Assembly (NCBI GenBank): GCA_028752905.1
Contig: JAQNBH010000012.1
Span: forward strand, 29,364,314-29,428,313
Reading direction: 5' to 3'
Source of the DNA: Cladorhizidae sp. MBARI D1340-BT2
Taxonomy: Eukaryota; Porifera; Demospongiae; Poecilosclerida; Cladorhizidae
Length of the DNA stretch: 64,000 nucleotides
Shown: in pieces, positions 51,401-63,221 of the stretch
Position numbering within the stretch: position 1 is the first letter of the stretch
Layout of the letters: each line of letters opens with the position of its first letter
Notes under the pieces: model-generated
The model's database searches: none
What the model was told of the DNA's origin: nothing
The model's input: the letters and a program-made list of their open reading frames with translations, nothing else
Position numbers and translations under genes: made by a program

Positions 51401-52571
51401 AAGGTCTTGCCGTGCTTGTCTAGCAGTGAAGCAGTCAACTGCAACCGCACCGTTGCATCCCTGGATCTGGCCTGACCGTCCCTGGCAGAGGATTCATGTT
51501 GACTTTGCAGGACCGTTCCTCGACAAGTCCTTCTTCATTGTGGTGGATGCTCACTCTAAATGGGCTGAAGTAGTCGAGATGTCACAAACCACCACTGCTC
51601 GAACCATTACAGCCCTGAGGCACATGTTTGCCATGCACGGGATACCTGAACAGATCGTGTCTGACAACGGCCCGCAATTCATCTCAGCTGATTTTGAGGA
51701 GTTCGCTAGGACAAATGGAATCAAACATTCACGGTCCTCACCTTATCATCCAGCCTCTAATGGTGAGGCAGAGAGATTTGTAAGGACCTTCAAGGAGGCC
51801 ATGAAGACTGGAAAAGGGGATGGCCTTACCCTAGCCCATCGGTTGGATAACTTCCTTCTCACATATCGCACCACTCCACACACGACTACCGGCGTTCCAC
51901 CATGTGAATTACTGATGAAGCGGATCTTACGTACCAGATGGGACCTCCTGAGGCCAGATGTGGAGCGACGAGTCCGTTGGCGTCAATCCCGGCAAAAAGA
52001 GGGGCATGATCAACATGCCCGGTTGAGACCGTTCTCCATTGGTCAGTCTGTCATGGCTAAGAATTTTCGTGCTGGGACAGCTTGGATACCAGGAGTTATT
52101 GTGCAACAGCTGGGACCTCTGACCTATGTGATTGATGTCTCAGAGGGCAGGCTGTGGAAGCGTCATGTGGACCACATAAAGGAGTATTTGAGGCAACCTC
52201 CTCTTCCTGAGCCTGAGAGGATAGGGGATACTAATCTGCCTATGCTCTCTCCTGAGGTTTTAGAACCAACCTCTGGCATGCTATTGGAACCTCTGTCCCC
52301 AGATGGGCCTGAGGAGGGGAGTGAATTGAGGCCTGACAATCCCTCACCACTACCCACCACGTCGAGTGTCTCACCACTACCCACCACGTCGAGTGTCAAT
52401 TTGCCTAGTCCACCGACTCCGTCGAGAAACACTGCGGTCGATTCGTCTTCACAAGTGTTCGATTCACCTTCCTCACAAAGTGTTACACCACGCCATTCAC
52501 CAGTTGCTCGATCATCTTATCCAACTCGGTCACGCTCCCGGCCAGATTATTATAACGTTAAAACCTGGTGA
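48459..52571 (+). CDS. Ty3/gypsy Gag-Pol polyprotein, one in-frame stop
   Basis: I took ATG 48459 ([20 protein letters not shown]) rather than an upstream non-ATG codon inside the LTR. Gag occupies about residues 1-230, with two CCHC knuckles ([14 protein letters not shown] at 185; [14 protein letters not shown]). Protease has LDTGAS at about 303. Reverse transcriptase ends with YVDD at 584. A TAG at 50595-50597 (codon 713) interrupts the frame just before RNase H ([18 protein letters not shown]). The same frame continues to 52571 with integrase HHCC (HREHMGVSR... CRAC), DDE core ([23 protein letters not shown]) and a Ser/Pro-rich tail. Gag and pol share one frame. The stop is probably a recent inactivating point change; programmed readthrough would be unusual at this place. 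Confidence 0.94.
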
Positions 52572-52579
52572 GGGAGGAG
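52567..52579 (+). promoter_or_regulatory. Polypurine tract
   Basis: GGTGAGGGAGGAG lies immediately before the 3' LTR and overlaps the stop codon; this is the usual plus-strand priming site. Confidence 0.8.
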
Positions 52580-52788
52580 TGTAGTAACTTGACTTGTTGT
52601 ACTGGGTACTTTGAACCATGCATTGACGCATACACAATAGCCATGTCATGTGATTATGAGGCGGGGCGTGGATCACGCCCGACCAGTTAGTTAGCCAATC
52701 TATCTCATGCTGTTTCTGTGACTATTTCTCTCTCCATGCATTTGCTCATCAATACTTTCAATATAGGAAGTTGACCCACGATATTACA
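52580..52788 (+). repeat. Ty3 3' LTR (209 bp)
   Basis: Same ends as the 5' LTR. It lacks the 13-bp TATGTATATGATT segment and differs at about two bases near GGCGTGGATCACGCC. Confidence 0.95.
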
Positions 52789-52793
52789 TGTGT
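52789..52793. repeat. Ty3 target-site duplication, right
   Basis: TGTGT directly after the 3' LTR. Removing the element and one copy yields exactly the unit 1 sequence GAGTGTGTGTTTTAC. Confidence 0.9.
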
Positions 52794-53291
52794 GTTTTAC
52801 TTGAGTAACAAACCTGGATAGGAGTAACATCACTCGGTTGTGAAGTTACCCTGAGCAATAATATGATGAAGCTCTGGTGTGATTTATGATATGTGTGATG
52901 TAATCCATTTTGGCTTGACAAAAAAATGAAAGACATTGACTTGAAAAAACTAAAGAAAACAACCCCATGTACACTAGGAGACCCTTCACCTAAACCCATT
53001 GTTATTATTTTAAAGGTAAAGGGTTCTCACTGGTAATTCCCCCACACCCCCCCCCCCCTTCTTTTCTGTCTAATTTTAATTATAATAACAAAAATGTTGG
53101 TGTGTGTATGAATAAAAATGTGTTTAGACCAGGCAGTGTGGTATATATAATAAAGTAGTATATAGCATTTCTCATAAACTTAATAGAATCAGGGGACATT
53201 TTAATTTATGGGGACAAAACAGTTCTGGTTCTGTGTTGAACACTGTCAAAACTTATCCAGTGTGGTTCTTATCACTTCCTATTATTGAAAC

Positions 53292-53323
<32 letters not shown>

Positions 53324-53420
53324 TACACATACATACATACACAACACACACTCACCTAGATCCATATCTGGTTATATACAATTATTTAACATTCTTGCAT
53401 ATCTGCATCAGCTCATGGTC
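52794..53420. other. Unit 2 spacer after the Ty3 insertion
   Basis: Counterpart of 33618-34260. It contains a C-run (53040-53058) and (CA)n at 53293-53319. No gene. Confidence 0.5.
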
Positions 53421-53424
53421 AGAT

Positions 53425-53518
53425 ATAATAATAACAACATCAACAACAATAATAATAATATAATAATGATAATGATAATGATAACGATAACGATAACAAT
53501 AACGATAACGATAATATG
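53425..53518. repeat. AATAAC/GATAAT microsatellite, unit 2
   Basis: Shorter allele of the unit 1 microsatellite at 34268-34408. Confidence 0.9.
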
Positions 53519-53520
53519 TT

Positions 53521-54695
53521 TTGTCAAACATTCAGTTCGGATATCGCCCAGGTCTGTTTACTGAAATAGCCGTAACTAAATCTTGGTTTGCTTCCATGGA
53601 TGCCCACAAGTCTGTCTGTGCAGTCTTTCTAGATATTAAGAAAGCTTTTAACTCTGTGCCACATTGGCGACTCTTAAGCACTCTGTCCTCACTTAATATT
53701 CCTTCTCAATTCCTCTGTTGGCTCACTTCCTATCTTATGGCCCTGTCACAGAGTGTCGCTATCTCTGGTGCTCTCTCTTCATGTCATGCATCCTCTGGAG
53801 TGGTCCTCTTCTCTTTGTTCTTTACATTAATGACATTGCAAAGGTCCCACTCTCGACATCTTCTACACTTACTCTCTATGCAGCCGACATCCTCCTCTCC
53901 CATCCATTCTCTTCAACCTCTTGCTTATATTAAGTGCAATCAGATATTGACATTATATCATCATGGCTATCTTCCCGTCTCCTAATAATTAACCCTAATA
54001 ATAGCAAGTACACTCTCGTAAACCCCTCACATCCTCATCCTCCACTGCACTAGTCCTCAATAGTACTCCCCTTGATCTCGTCACTTCATTGACATACTTA
54101 GGAGTTACTTTCACCTCTAACCTCTCCTGGAACCTGCACATTAGCGAAGTACACACTAAATCAAGGAAAATAATAGGATTAATTTATTGCAACTTTTACC
54201 ATCACTTATCCTCTCATATCCTCTCATATGCTAAGTAAACTTTACACAACATTAGTTCTCCCTCATCTAAGTTACTGTTCCTCTGTGTGGTCACCTCCTC
54301 CCTCTTCTTGTAATTCAAAATTCTTAGAATACCTTCTGCACTTTGCACTCAAACTCTGTACTCATCAATGGACTTCTGACTATGCATCCCTGCTCTTCAC
54401 CCTTAAAATTCCTACACTCTCAAATAGACGTGCTCGGGCCAAGCTCCTTCTAATTTACAAAATAATCAATTACATCCATTTTCCTCCAGACTCAATCCAA
54501 TTAGCTCCTACTCCACTCATGTCTTCTCGCCAATACCACCCATCGAACATCATAATCCCATTCTCCCACACTGCAGTCATGCAGTCTTCCTTCGTTCCCT
54601 CTGCCACAGCTCTTTGGAAGTCACTCCCAACCTCTATTATATCCTCGTCCTCACTCTCTTCCTTCAAACGATTTATTAAACAATTCTTTGCCTAA
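53521..54695 (+). pseudogene. LINE reverse-transcriptase relic, unit 2
   Basis: Duplicate of 34415-35560, with the same RT motif A (VFLDIKKAFNSVPHW). The YADD box here reads YAAD, so the catalytic site is lost. The C-terminal 155 codons (54228-54695) remain open, unlike unit 1, which has a stop at about 35321. Confidence 0.8.
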
Positions 54696-54962
54696 CTTCA
54701 ATAATTTTTCTGAGCTCATTTTTCAAAAACAAACAAACAAAAACACATCTTATTCTAGGTGGTCATTTGGGGGGAGACAAAACATTCAAGATTTGTTCAA
54801 GGTTTTATTGGAAACCTGACATGACCAGATATGTTAAACAATACTTGTGGCAAATGTCAGAGAGTCAATGACAAGTTTACCAAATCTTATGCACAGCTCC
54901 ATCCAATACCCGTGATACCTGAAGTTTGGAAACAGGTAGCAAAAATTCTGGATATATATATA

Positions 54963-56835
54963 CAGTGCACTCCTGATAATTGGACCACATCCGTCCCAAA
55001 CAAAAGTGGTCCATTTATCCAGCTGGCTAATATATCAGACTTTTATACAAATTGTTACTACATGTACATGTATATAACACATACAGTTATATGTACAGTA
55101 TTGCACATGATGCATGTATAACTATTAGTTCATGAAATTGAGTAGAGTGGTTTGTTTAATGGCTGTGGCTCCCCTGAATTAGCATACTTGTCTAGCAAAG
55201 AATGTGCTGCATGGTCAAATCCCTGTTCAGTAAAATAGCGTAGCTTTGCTTCTGCATGATTAATCAGAGGAACAGGATCAAATCTCATTATCGTTGTCAT
55301 CATTATCACTTTGTTCAAGGCAAGGCCTTTTGGCAATAATACCCTCCACAATTTCATCATCTGGAATGTTGCTTTCACTGTAACAAGGTAACTCAGCGTC
55401 TATTTTATTGTATTCTTCCCCATTGTTAATCTCTGGTATGTCAAAACTAAACTCATCATTTTCATCTATCACCTAGTTGATAAAGTAAAGAAGCCAGCTT
55501 TTTGAAAACAGTTGATAATCGTAGCTACCTTTACTGCCCACCAACTTTTGGCAACAAAAACTCACTGCTTGAAGGATTGAAATCTTAGTCAATTGCAGTG
55601 GAGGATCGGTTGAGAATGTTTTCTTCTATGTATGCCAGGGTCCATCATATGCACAAGTTCTTTATGATAAAGAGTCTTCAAGTTCTTTATGATACCCTGA
55701 TCCATTGGTTGGATAAGTGGAGTGGCAAAAACTCGAGTTGAATGTTCTTTAGTGTGCTTATACGAGGGTGTGCAGTACAATTGTCAACAAGCAAAAGGAT
55801 CTTCCGATTTACTTTGGTAAGGTCCGAGTCCCAATTCAGTAAAGATTTGAGAGGTCATCCAAGCATTCTTGTTAGCACGATATGCGACGGGTAGATTATC
55901 CACATTAACATTTTTGAAACACCTTGGTCCAACACCCTTACCTATGACAAGGAGTTTACATTTATCAGTTCCTGTCAGATTTGAACAGCAAAGAACTGTG
56001 ATCCTTTCCATTGCTTTCTTAGAATCACTTAATTTTTCATGACAATAGCAAAGTGAGCCATCAGGAGTGGCTCAGTAATACAGCCCAGTTTCATCTGCAT
56101 TATAGACATCATTAGGTCTATATTCTTCCAGTAACCCTGGTAGAATAATGCTTGTCCACTCTTCAGCACTTATAATGTCTGCACTTCCCTTTTCTCGATG
56201 TGCCGGTTTGTACCTAATTTGATGTCATGCCTTCCAGCGTGAAAGCCAGCCTTCAGTGGCAACAAAATTAGGATGTCCTAACTTTTTGGCTAAATTCTCT
56301 GCCTTCTCCTTAAGAATAGGCCCACTCAATTTCTGTCCCTTACTTGTCACAGTACCAAACCACTGATTAAGAGCAGTCTACCTCTGGTTCTTTACCTTTA
56401 TGAAGGCGTTTCAACTTCTTTGCTGGCTTGTGACCATGACAGGAGACCTCACACCAACGTGACCTAAGTTCTTCTTCCTTGTTGATTAGCCTAGTAAGAG
56501 TGCTTCTTGGGATTTTAAAGCTTTCAGCAAGCTCCCTCTGACTTGAATTGGGAGGTTGTTTTTTGACTTTGTCCAACCACTTCAATCTTCTCTTGTAGTG
56601 AAAGTTCCAGTCTCTTGGCCATGAGCTAAGCAGCTTCTAGCAATTTAAATCTAAGCAGCTGCATTATTAGCCTGGTGTAGAGGTCATGTAGAGAGTGTGT
56701 AACTGAATACATGTAACAACACATCAAAAGTGGCCCAAGTATCAGGAATTCTTGACCCATTTAGCCAGATATTTTTGGGCTCAGTTATCAGGAATGTTCA
56801 TTTATCCAGTGGTCCATTGAAGTGGAGTGCACTTG
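54963..56835 (-). mobile_element. Tigger/pogo-type DNA transposon, decayed, unit 2
   Basis: Duplicate of 35828-37720 with the same TA-flanked CAGTGCACTCC ends (one extra T in the right end). Transposase fragments run from 56622 to 55130 on the minus strand. A 2-base loss near 56377 adds a frameshift not present in unit 1. Confidence 0.85.
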
Positions 56836-56996
56836 TATATATATATATACACAATAACATTTCTATAGGTAGGCATTGATCTCATTAGACCTCTGCCACA
56901 AACAGAGGCTGAAAACAAGTATATTGTTACATTAATTAATTATTTCATGAAATGGCCAGAAGTTCAAGCGCTGCCAAGCAAATGTGCTGCATTATT

Positions 56997-57717
56997 TATA
57001 TATAAAACAACTTGCAGGTATAAAAGTTACTGTCACGATAAAATCATGTGCTATTTCATATATGTACACGCATAGTTTCACACACACTCTTACTTATTAC
57101 TAGGTTTTTTATAGTTACATGCTATATGTTTGGGTCAGGATTAATCTCATAATATGGGCCAGGCATTGAAGAAAATAATGCCTTGGCACTGTAGACAGGT
57201 GTTGCGAGCTGCTGTCAGAATCTTGACACTGCGATCTGATTTGGCAACAGTTTTGGGAATTTACTTTATTGGCGCCCACAAATTTGGCCTCAACACATTT
57301 GTATTAGCCATCCTACTTCCCTATGAGTTACCTGCCATTACAGTTCAAGGGTGGGTAGTAAGTGTTACTCTATCTTCTCATGCGATAAAAATACAAGGTG
57401 AGTTATTTATTTTGGAAGGTACACTCTCATCTACTCTAGCAGATCTCTCTCCAGCTGCTCTGGAAATTCCCTGTCCACTATTTAGCAACCACCAATGCAG
57501 TTGCTTGTTACGTTGTAGACACAAGTATCTGGTGTAAATGTATATATGTAGGTTGGCTGCATGCAATCATATAAATAGTGTGTGAAATAACCAAAGCAGC
57601 ATACATCATAACCACAATAAATGTTTACTGAATATTCATAAACAAATATTGTTGATAAATAATATTGTGCAATTAGTTAGTAGTCAATGAAACAAGACCT
57701 CATTAATATTAATTGTG
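56997..57717. other. Unexplained segment within the Ginger-like integrase, unit 2
   Basis: Counterpart of 37870-38540, with about 50 extra bases near 57003-57052. It includes an open 127-codon plus-strand frame (57154-57537) of unknown meaning. Confidence 0.35.
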
Positions 57718-59759
57718 TAGGTTTGGCTGTGCTACAAGACTAATTTCAGATCAAGGTCGAGAATTTGTTAACGGGATTAATTCACACTTCTTGGAACCCA
57801 ACACAGAATGACATCTTATTATTATCCACAAACAAAATGGACTAGTGGAAAAATTTAACCGCACCATCCAAAGTTGCCTTCTGAAGTTGGTAGAACACCA
57901 GATAAATTCCTGGATCCTATTCTATTTGCTATCAGAACTTCTAAGCAGAAGTCTACCGGTTATACATGATGAAGTTGAAAGAAAGTGTTTTTCAGAATGC
58001 CAAGAAGAATATTGTTTTGTCACAAGCAAGATACAAAAAGGATTATGATGCAAAGAGGAAGTTAAAGGAGGTAATACAGTGCAGCCTTGCTAATCCCAAT
58101 GGGCCTGTACCTAGACTTTTTGGAATTGGTGGATAGTTGTAATAACTTATACAGCATTACATGTGCACATGCAACCACAGTGTATTACAATAAACTACAC
58201 AGCGAAATATTCAGTTAGCTTTATCTGAGTAATGGTGGCCAGCTGAAAGTACAGTATACTAACTGTTGGCTGGGTTTTAAACAGTGAACAGTGTCTTGTA
58301 AATTTAAGTGCATAGAAATATATAATTTTTATTTACCTGTACACACCACAAACAACTGCTTGGGTTGTGTAGAGGACTATTTTGTAGAACCACCTGAAAC
58401 TGACAAGCCTATGTATATAATTGCTAATCTCTATTCAGATTGGGAAGGTTGGATTAGCCCAGTTCAGATTAGCATGTTCTCATGGGAAGTTCTAAGTGGG
58501 ACAGCAGGAAAGGAGACAAAATATTTCCTAAATGGATTCGCCCATACGAAATTGTCGAACGAAAGGTTCAAAAGCTTTCCCGGTTGCGTAACCTCAAGTC
58601 TAACATTATCCTCGTCAGTCTGGTCAATGCCGACAGACTGAAAGTGTACAGAGAATCATCTGCAAACAATCCATCGCCAGAAAAAAAGCCACAAGTCTGC
58701 ACCAAAAAATTAAAGGAAGAGTGAGTAAATGATGATGTTTAAAGGTAATTTGGTGAATGTTGCTTATAAAAGTGTTAATGTCTTGCAGAAATCCACAATG
58801 CTATGCATCTGAATCACTTAGAATGATTGTAACTATGTAATATTAATATTTCTTATTCCAGAAGAAGTTTACAGTAAGAATGAAGAAGGAGGAAAATGGT
58901 TAACTGATGAGCACATCACTTTGGCATAGGAACTTATTCAAAATGAATACCCAAATATTTACCCAAATATTTCAGGGTTGCAGTGCAGTCCCACTTTTGC
59001 TTCTGATGTTTTCCTAACATGTACAAAATCATTCAGAGGAAACTATCCAAATCAATAACATCAATGGCAACCACTGGGTTACGTCTGGCAGTAGGGAAAC
59101 ACAAGTAACTGTCTTGGACAGGTATCGTAGTGGATGGAGAGTGGCATGAGCTCATTATTGACCATCAGCTAGCAATAATCTACCATTTGTTCATTGGACC
59201 TGGAAGGTATGGCGGGGACACAGTTAGTTGTCTATGTCCCAGAGGTGCAACAGCGCAAAAGGGTATAAGTGACTTTGCTATCGCATATGCATACAACATG
59301 GCCAGGAGTGATGTCGTTGAAGATATGGAAATCAACCAAGAAAAATGCAAAGTCATTTATTCGATTGTTTTAGCCTTTGGAAGTTACTTCCATTCCCTCT
59401 TTTTCTCATGTAAGATTCCAGAGACATTTGGGAACATGATTCAGTATGACAATTATTGTGAGGAATGGTACCACTTACAGTGTGTAGGACTTGAGACCTC
59501 ACTAGCCAACAACACTGAGCATTGGTTTTGCAGAGATTGTAAAGCTTAGTTATTATATTTCCAAAGATGTTTGCTTTTATTGAAATATCTACTGTGATAA
59601 TACTATGTGTCATTTGTCACTGTGGCTTATTGTAGGATACAATGAAAGGGGGGAGGGGATGGTAAAAGGGGTCACAAGTTACTGGGGGTCCCTAGATCCA
59701 GAAGGGCCAGAAAACATCATTTTCATTACATATATACACAGACTGAAATACAGGCAACT

Positions 59760-60300
59760 CCATTGTGCACACAAATGCATGTGCTCACAGTTTCCTCACT
59801 CAAATGCACTCCATCCTAACAACTCGGTAAGGCAAGCATCCCAGCCAAGCTAAATACTCTGTTGAAATCATCAGATGTTTCCTCACTCATCCTCAGGTAG
59901 ATCACAATTTTAATAAGACTTCCCCCTGGCCTAGCCACTAGAAATGGAATTCACTCAAGATCATGGAAAGCTAGGCAGTCAAAGTCAAGTACAGAGGTGA
60001 CTGTTTCCTTAGAATCTGCACTCCATCCTCAGATAGAACACAATTAACTACTCCAGTAACAGTTCTAGTCTATTTATTCAAATCAACTACCTCCCAGACC
60101 ACTATTGAATATTGTGAGGGGTGTCACTCGATCCTGACATAGGTCACTACACAGTGAATGGGGGTCACTGAGAACTAGGATACAGTGACTCCCAGGGTTT
60201 AAGGGGAGGTCACCAGATACAGCAACACTTGTCATGCATCGCACCTCAAATGCACTGGAACACCTGCTTAGAGAGGTCACAACAAACTCCGGTTAGGGTT
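59760..60300. repeat. Degenerate dispersed-tandem repeats, unit 2
   Basis: Shorter counterpart of 40740-42010. About 745 bases (40938-41681 in unit 1) are missing between GGAATTCACTCAA and GATCATGGAAA. Confidence 0.65.
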
Positions 60301-60544
60301 AACAGGGGAGGAGACAGGAGATGAAAAGTGGCGGGGCTGAGATATGCATGCAGAGAGTTTGCTGGACTACGCCCTACTAGTCTAGCCATATATACTAGCT
60401 AATTGGTGGAACAATTATTATACTTCCTCCCATGGATTCTCACTAAACTGACAAATTTAATTTAAAGGACTCATGTATTGTTTGCATGATTGTGTGTACA
60501 AAGATAAATATAACACATCAAGGAAAGCTTCCAATAAACTTCTT

Positions 60545-62945
60545 TCATTCATTATTATTCATTGGCGACTGAAACCAAGTCAAGTGAGTCTTGTGGACAT
60601 GGAGAAGCAAGCAATTATTCAGCCTTACTTCAGTCATCGTAGATGTTGTGTACGTTAAGACACGCTTCAGTGCAGAAAAGGTTCTTTCAGCCATTGCAGA
60701 TGTAACAGGGATTATTAGATAGAGACGAAGAAGCTGATGCACAGTTGGTAGCATTGTTTTGAAAATACTTTTCTTGTTCATTACATCACAGATCGTCTGT
60801 ACAGAAGTGACTTTCTTCACTTCAGGGCTACCTTGCTTGACAACATCTTGTAAGAGTTGGAGGTGTCTGGCTAAGTCTGACATATTGACATCATCTTTGT
60901 AGCAAGATTTCTTCAGCTCTTCCATGCTGTCTTCATAATCATTACCATTTGCTGCACTTACAAGAGTTTTTTCAATTGCCAGGATTGATGGAATATATTG
61001 TTGACTAAACCTGTCTTCCAACTCACGATAGAGCAGGTCACATGCTTCAAAGAACATTTGCCGAAAGTATGCCTTTGCAGACATAAAAAGGTGTGGTTCA
61101 CTCCCACTTTCAAAACGTGGACGATGCCTTCTGTAATGAGGTAATTCTGGTTGGCCAATATTGAACTTTTCAACAATGGTGACACACTTGTCATAAAACC
61201 TGTCGAAATTTTCATCTGTCCTGTTTCGTTTGAAGAATATCTTGGCAGCATCAACAGCAGAGAGTGCTTCATGCAAAGCTATGTCTTCTTTTTGCAAAGT
61301 GAAAGAAACTTGCTCTGTTGCACTAAATAAAAAGTGACTGAGTTGGAGACCAAATAAAGTGTTGAATTTTTCCAAACAGTGCATCAAACCAGCAGCCTTT
61401 AAACCATATTCAATATGTGTTGCTGAATTAATTTCCTCCAATGCCTCTAACAATAGAGTGTAGTCTTTGAGAAGGCTTCTATTGCAACAGTTCTTGCTGT
61501 CCATCTGGTAAGACATAATGTCTTCAGACTAATACCTCCACTTGTCTCTTGTAACTTCAATGAAAAGAGATGTTGTCATTTCGGAGATAGATGAATGAGC
61601 TTGCTTATTTTCTTCACTGTTTCGAGACCATCTCTGATACATGCAAGCTTCCTTCCAACATCCTGTAAGCAAAGATACAGTGGTTGTGCACTACAATGCA
61701 GTGCAATTGCAGAAGGGTATTCATTTCTAAACCTTGTTGCCACACCAGATTTTCTTCCCTGCATGTTGGATAAGCCTGTCCTCGACATAATGATAATGGG
61801 AGGCTGCATCGAAGTGAAAAGAGTCTCTGCTCTATTGTCAGGAACTCTAAATAAGCCAATTGAATCTTCTTGTACTCACAGCATCTGGGCACTACAAATA
61901 TGGTCAAGCCTCTGTACTTGTCTGTCTGAGATGCCCAATACCACCCCACAGGTACACAGGGCAATGTTGAATGGAGCATTCATTGGACGAAGTCATAGTC
62001 AGTATTCACCCAGCGGATGGACAAATCGAGCTGTTGGCTGTTGATAACATCGGTTGCCTCATCAGATATTACTGATAACCATACTGGTTCAGTCTTTTTC
62101 ATTTTGTTTAAAAGGTTTCGAAGTAATGTCTGCCCTAGAATAGAAATTTGCTGACTGATGACTAGTGAATCGGTTTTCTTAGATCCAGTTTTTTTTATAG
62201 CTTCATTATTCTCACTCCAAACCAGCAGAAGCTGTTGTAAGTTACCTTCTGATTCAGTATGGCTATTGCTCGACGAGTAAGATATCGTATGCCTTTTAAC
62301 TGCATTAGCATTCCTTCTCTTCGGGTTTGCTGAAGTTGTTGCATGTGGCAGCTCAGCTGGCTCGCAATTGTTGGCATCCCACGAGCTATCCATTTAAATT
62401 TTGCTTCTCTATGAGTATGCGAAATTTCATGTCCTCTGAATTTTCCAAGGCTTTTTTCCAATTCTGGAATCCTGATTTAGTAAAAGCACTGTCCCCCATT
62501 TTACTGAAGGAAAGTAAATCATGCTTGTTGGTATAACGACAATAAAGACAAATTGTATAATGCAAATACTAAGCCAAGGAAACTTATATACCACTTTGGT
62601 TGAAAATTTCTCTGTTTAGATACCAGTAGTGCTAGTGTTGGCTTATCAATTGGTTGAAAAGCTTCTACATCGCTACTACAACATTGTGACATGCACTGAT
62701 TTGAAGTTTCAGCATAATTAGGGGTTGGTAAGATACGAGTGTTCGAGTTTATCTCACTTGAATGCTGCTCTACATTTTCTGGACTTCCATGTTGAGCATC
62801 TCCTTTTTCATCACTGCCAGGGAACAATCATTGCTTCGGATTCATCACAATCACTGGCTTCTGAACTATCTTCCAGTTCCTCAGTTTCCTTTGCTTTTTT
62901 AGCTTTACTGGACCAACTTTTCAGTGATGCTTGTCGCTTAGACAT
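60545..62945 (-). pseudogene. hAT-superfamily transposase relic, unit 2
   Basis: Duplicate of 42268-44667. Here the C-terminal 323 codons (61516-60545) are one open frame, from the mid-domain through PVTSAMAERTFSALKRV to the end, so unit 2 is better preserved at this end than unit 1. The N-terminal half has frameshifts and a lost base near 62820. Confidence 0.82.
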
Positions 62946-63221
62946 AATGTAGCTATCAGTATATATGGGCCTGCAAATCAACTTGGTATCTAGATAATAA
63001 TGTAGCTGGTTATAATGCTATATGCCCATGTGGTCTAGATGCTGAGCTGGTTAATAGGCATTATAATATGCACAAGTCAAGTGTCAGTGTAGGAGCCTCA
63101 GTGCACTAATTGATTATGGTTAAATTAAATTATAATAACATGCACAAGTCGGTATAATTTATATAGGTACCTCAGTGCACTAATTAAACCATGAAACTCT
63201 ATCTAGTGTATGTTCTTTGCA
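62946..63221. other. hAT flank up to the unit 2/unit 3 junction
   Basis: Matches 44668-44929 of unit 1, then switches abruptly at TTCTTTGCAG/TACACAGTGAG into the middle of GT92. The 1.1 kb expected next (as 44930-46068) is absent. Confidence 0.6.

Larger units (their letters stand above)
48225..52788 (+). mobile_element. Ty3/gypsy LTR retrotransposon, nearly complete
   Basis: A 4564-bp element with two LTRs (TG...CA ends), a 5-bp TGTGT target duplication, a tRNA-Ser-type primer site, one long gag-pol reading frame and a purine-rich tract. There is no envelope frame. The pol order is protease, reverse transcriptase, RNase H, integrase, which is the Ty3/gypsy arrangement. LTRs differ by one 13-bp indel and about two substitutions, so it is young. 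It lies only in unit 2. Confidence 0.96.
54757..59549 (+). mobile_element. Decayed Ginger-like element, unit 2
   Basis: Same domain order as unit 1: H2C2 (54757-54935), Tigger insertion, integrase core (56880-56996, here preserving GIDLIRPLPQTEAENKYIVT, and 57722-57965), GPY/F-like C-terminus (58482-58724), Ulp1 remnant and PHD finger (59408-59549). Relative to unit 1 it has lost about 160 bases after 57965 and nine bases at about 59270 that include the protease cysteine. Its integrase fragments are better preserved around 56890. Confidence 0.65.

Noticed and set aside
48225..52788. Endogenous retrovirus with envelope
   Set aside because: After integrase there is only a Ser/Pro-rich tail and then the polypurine tract; no envelope-like frame exists.
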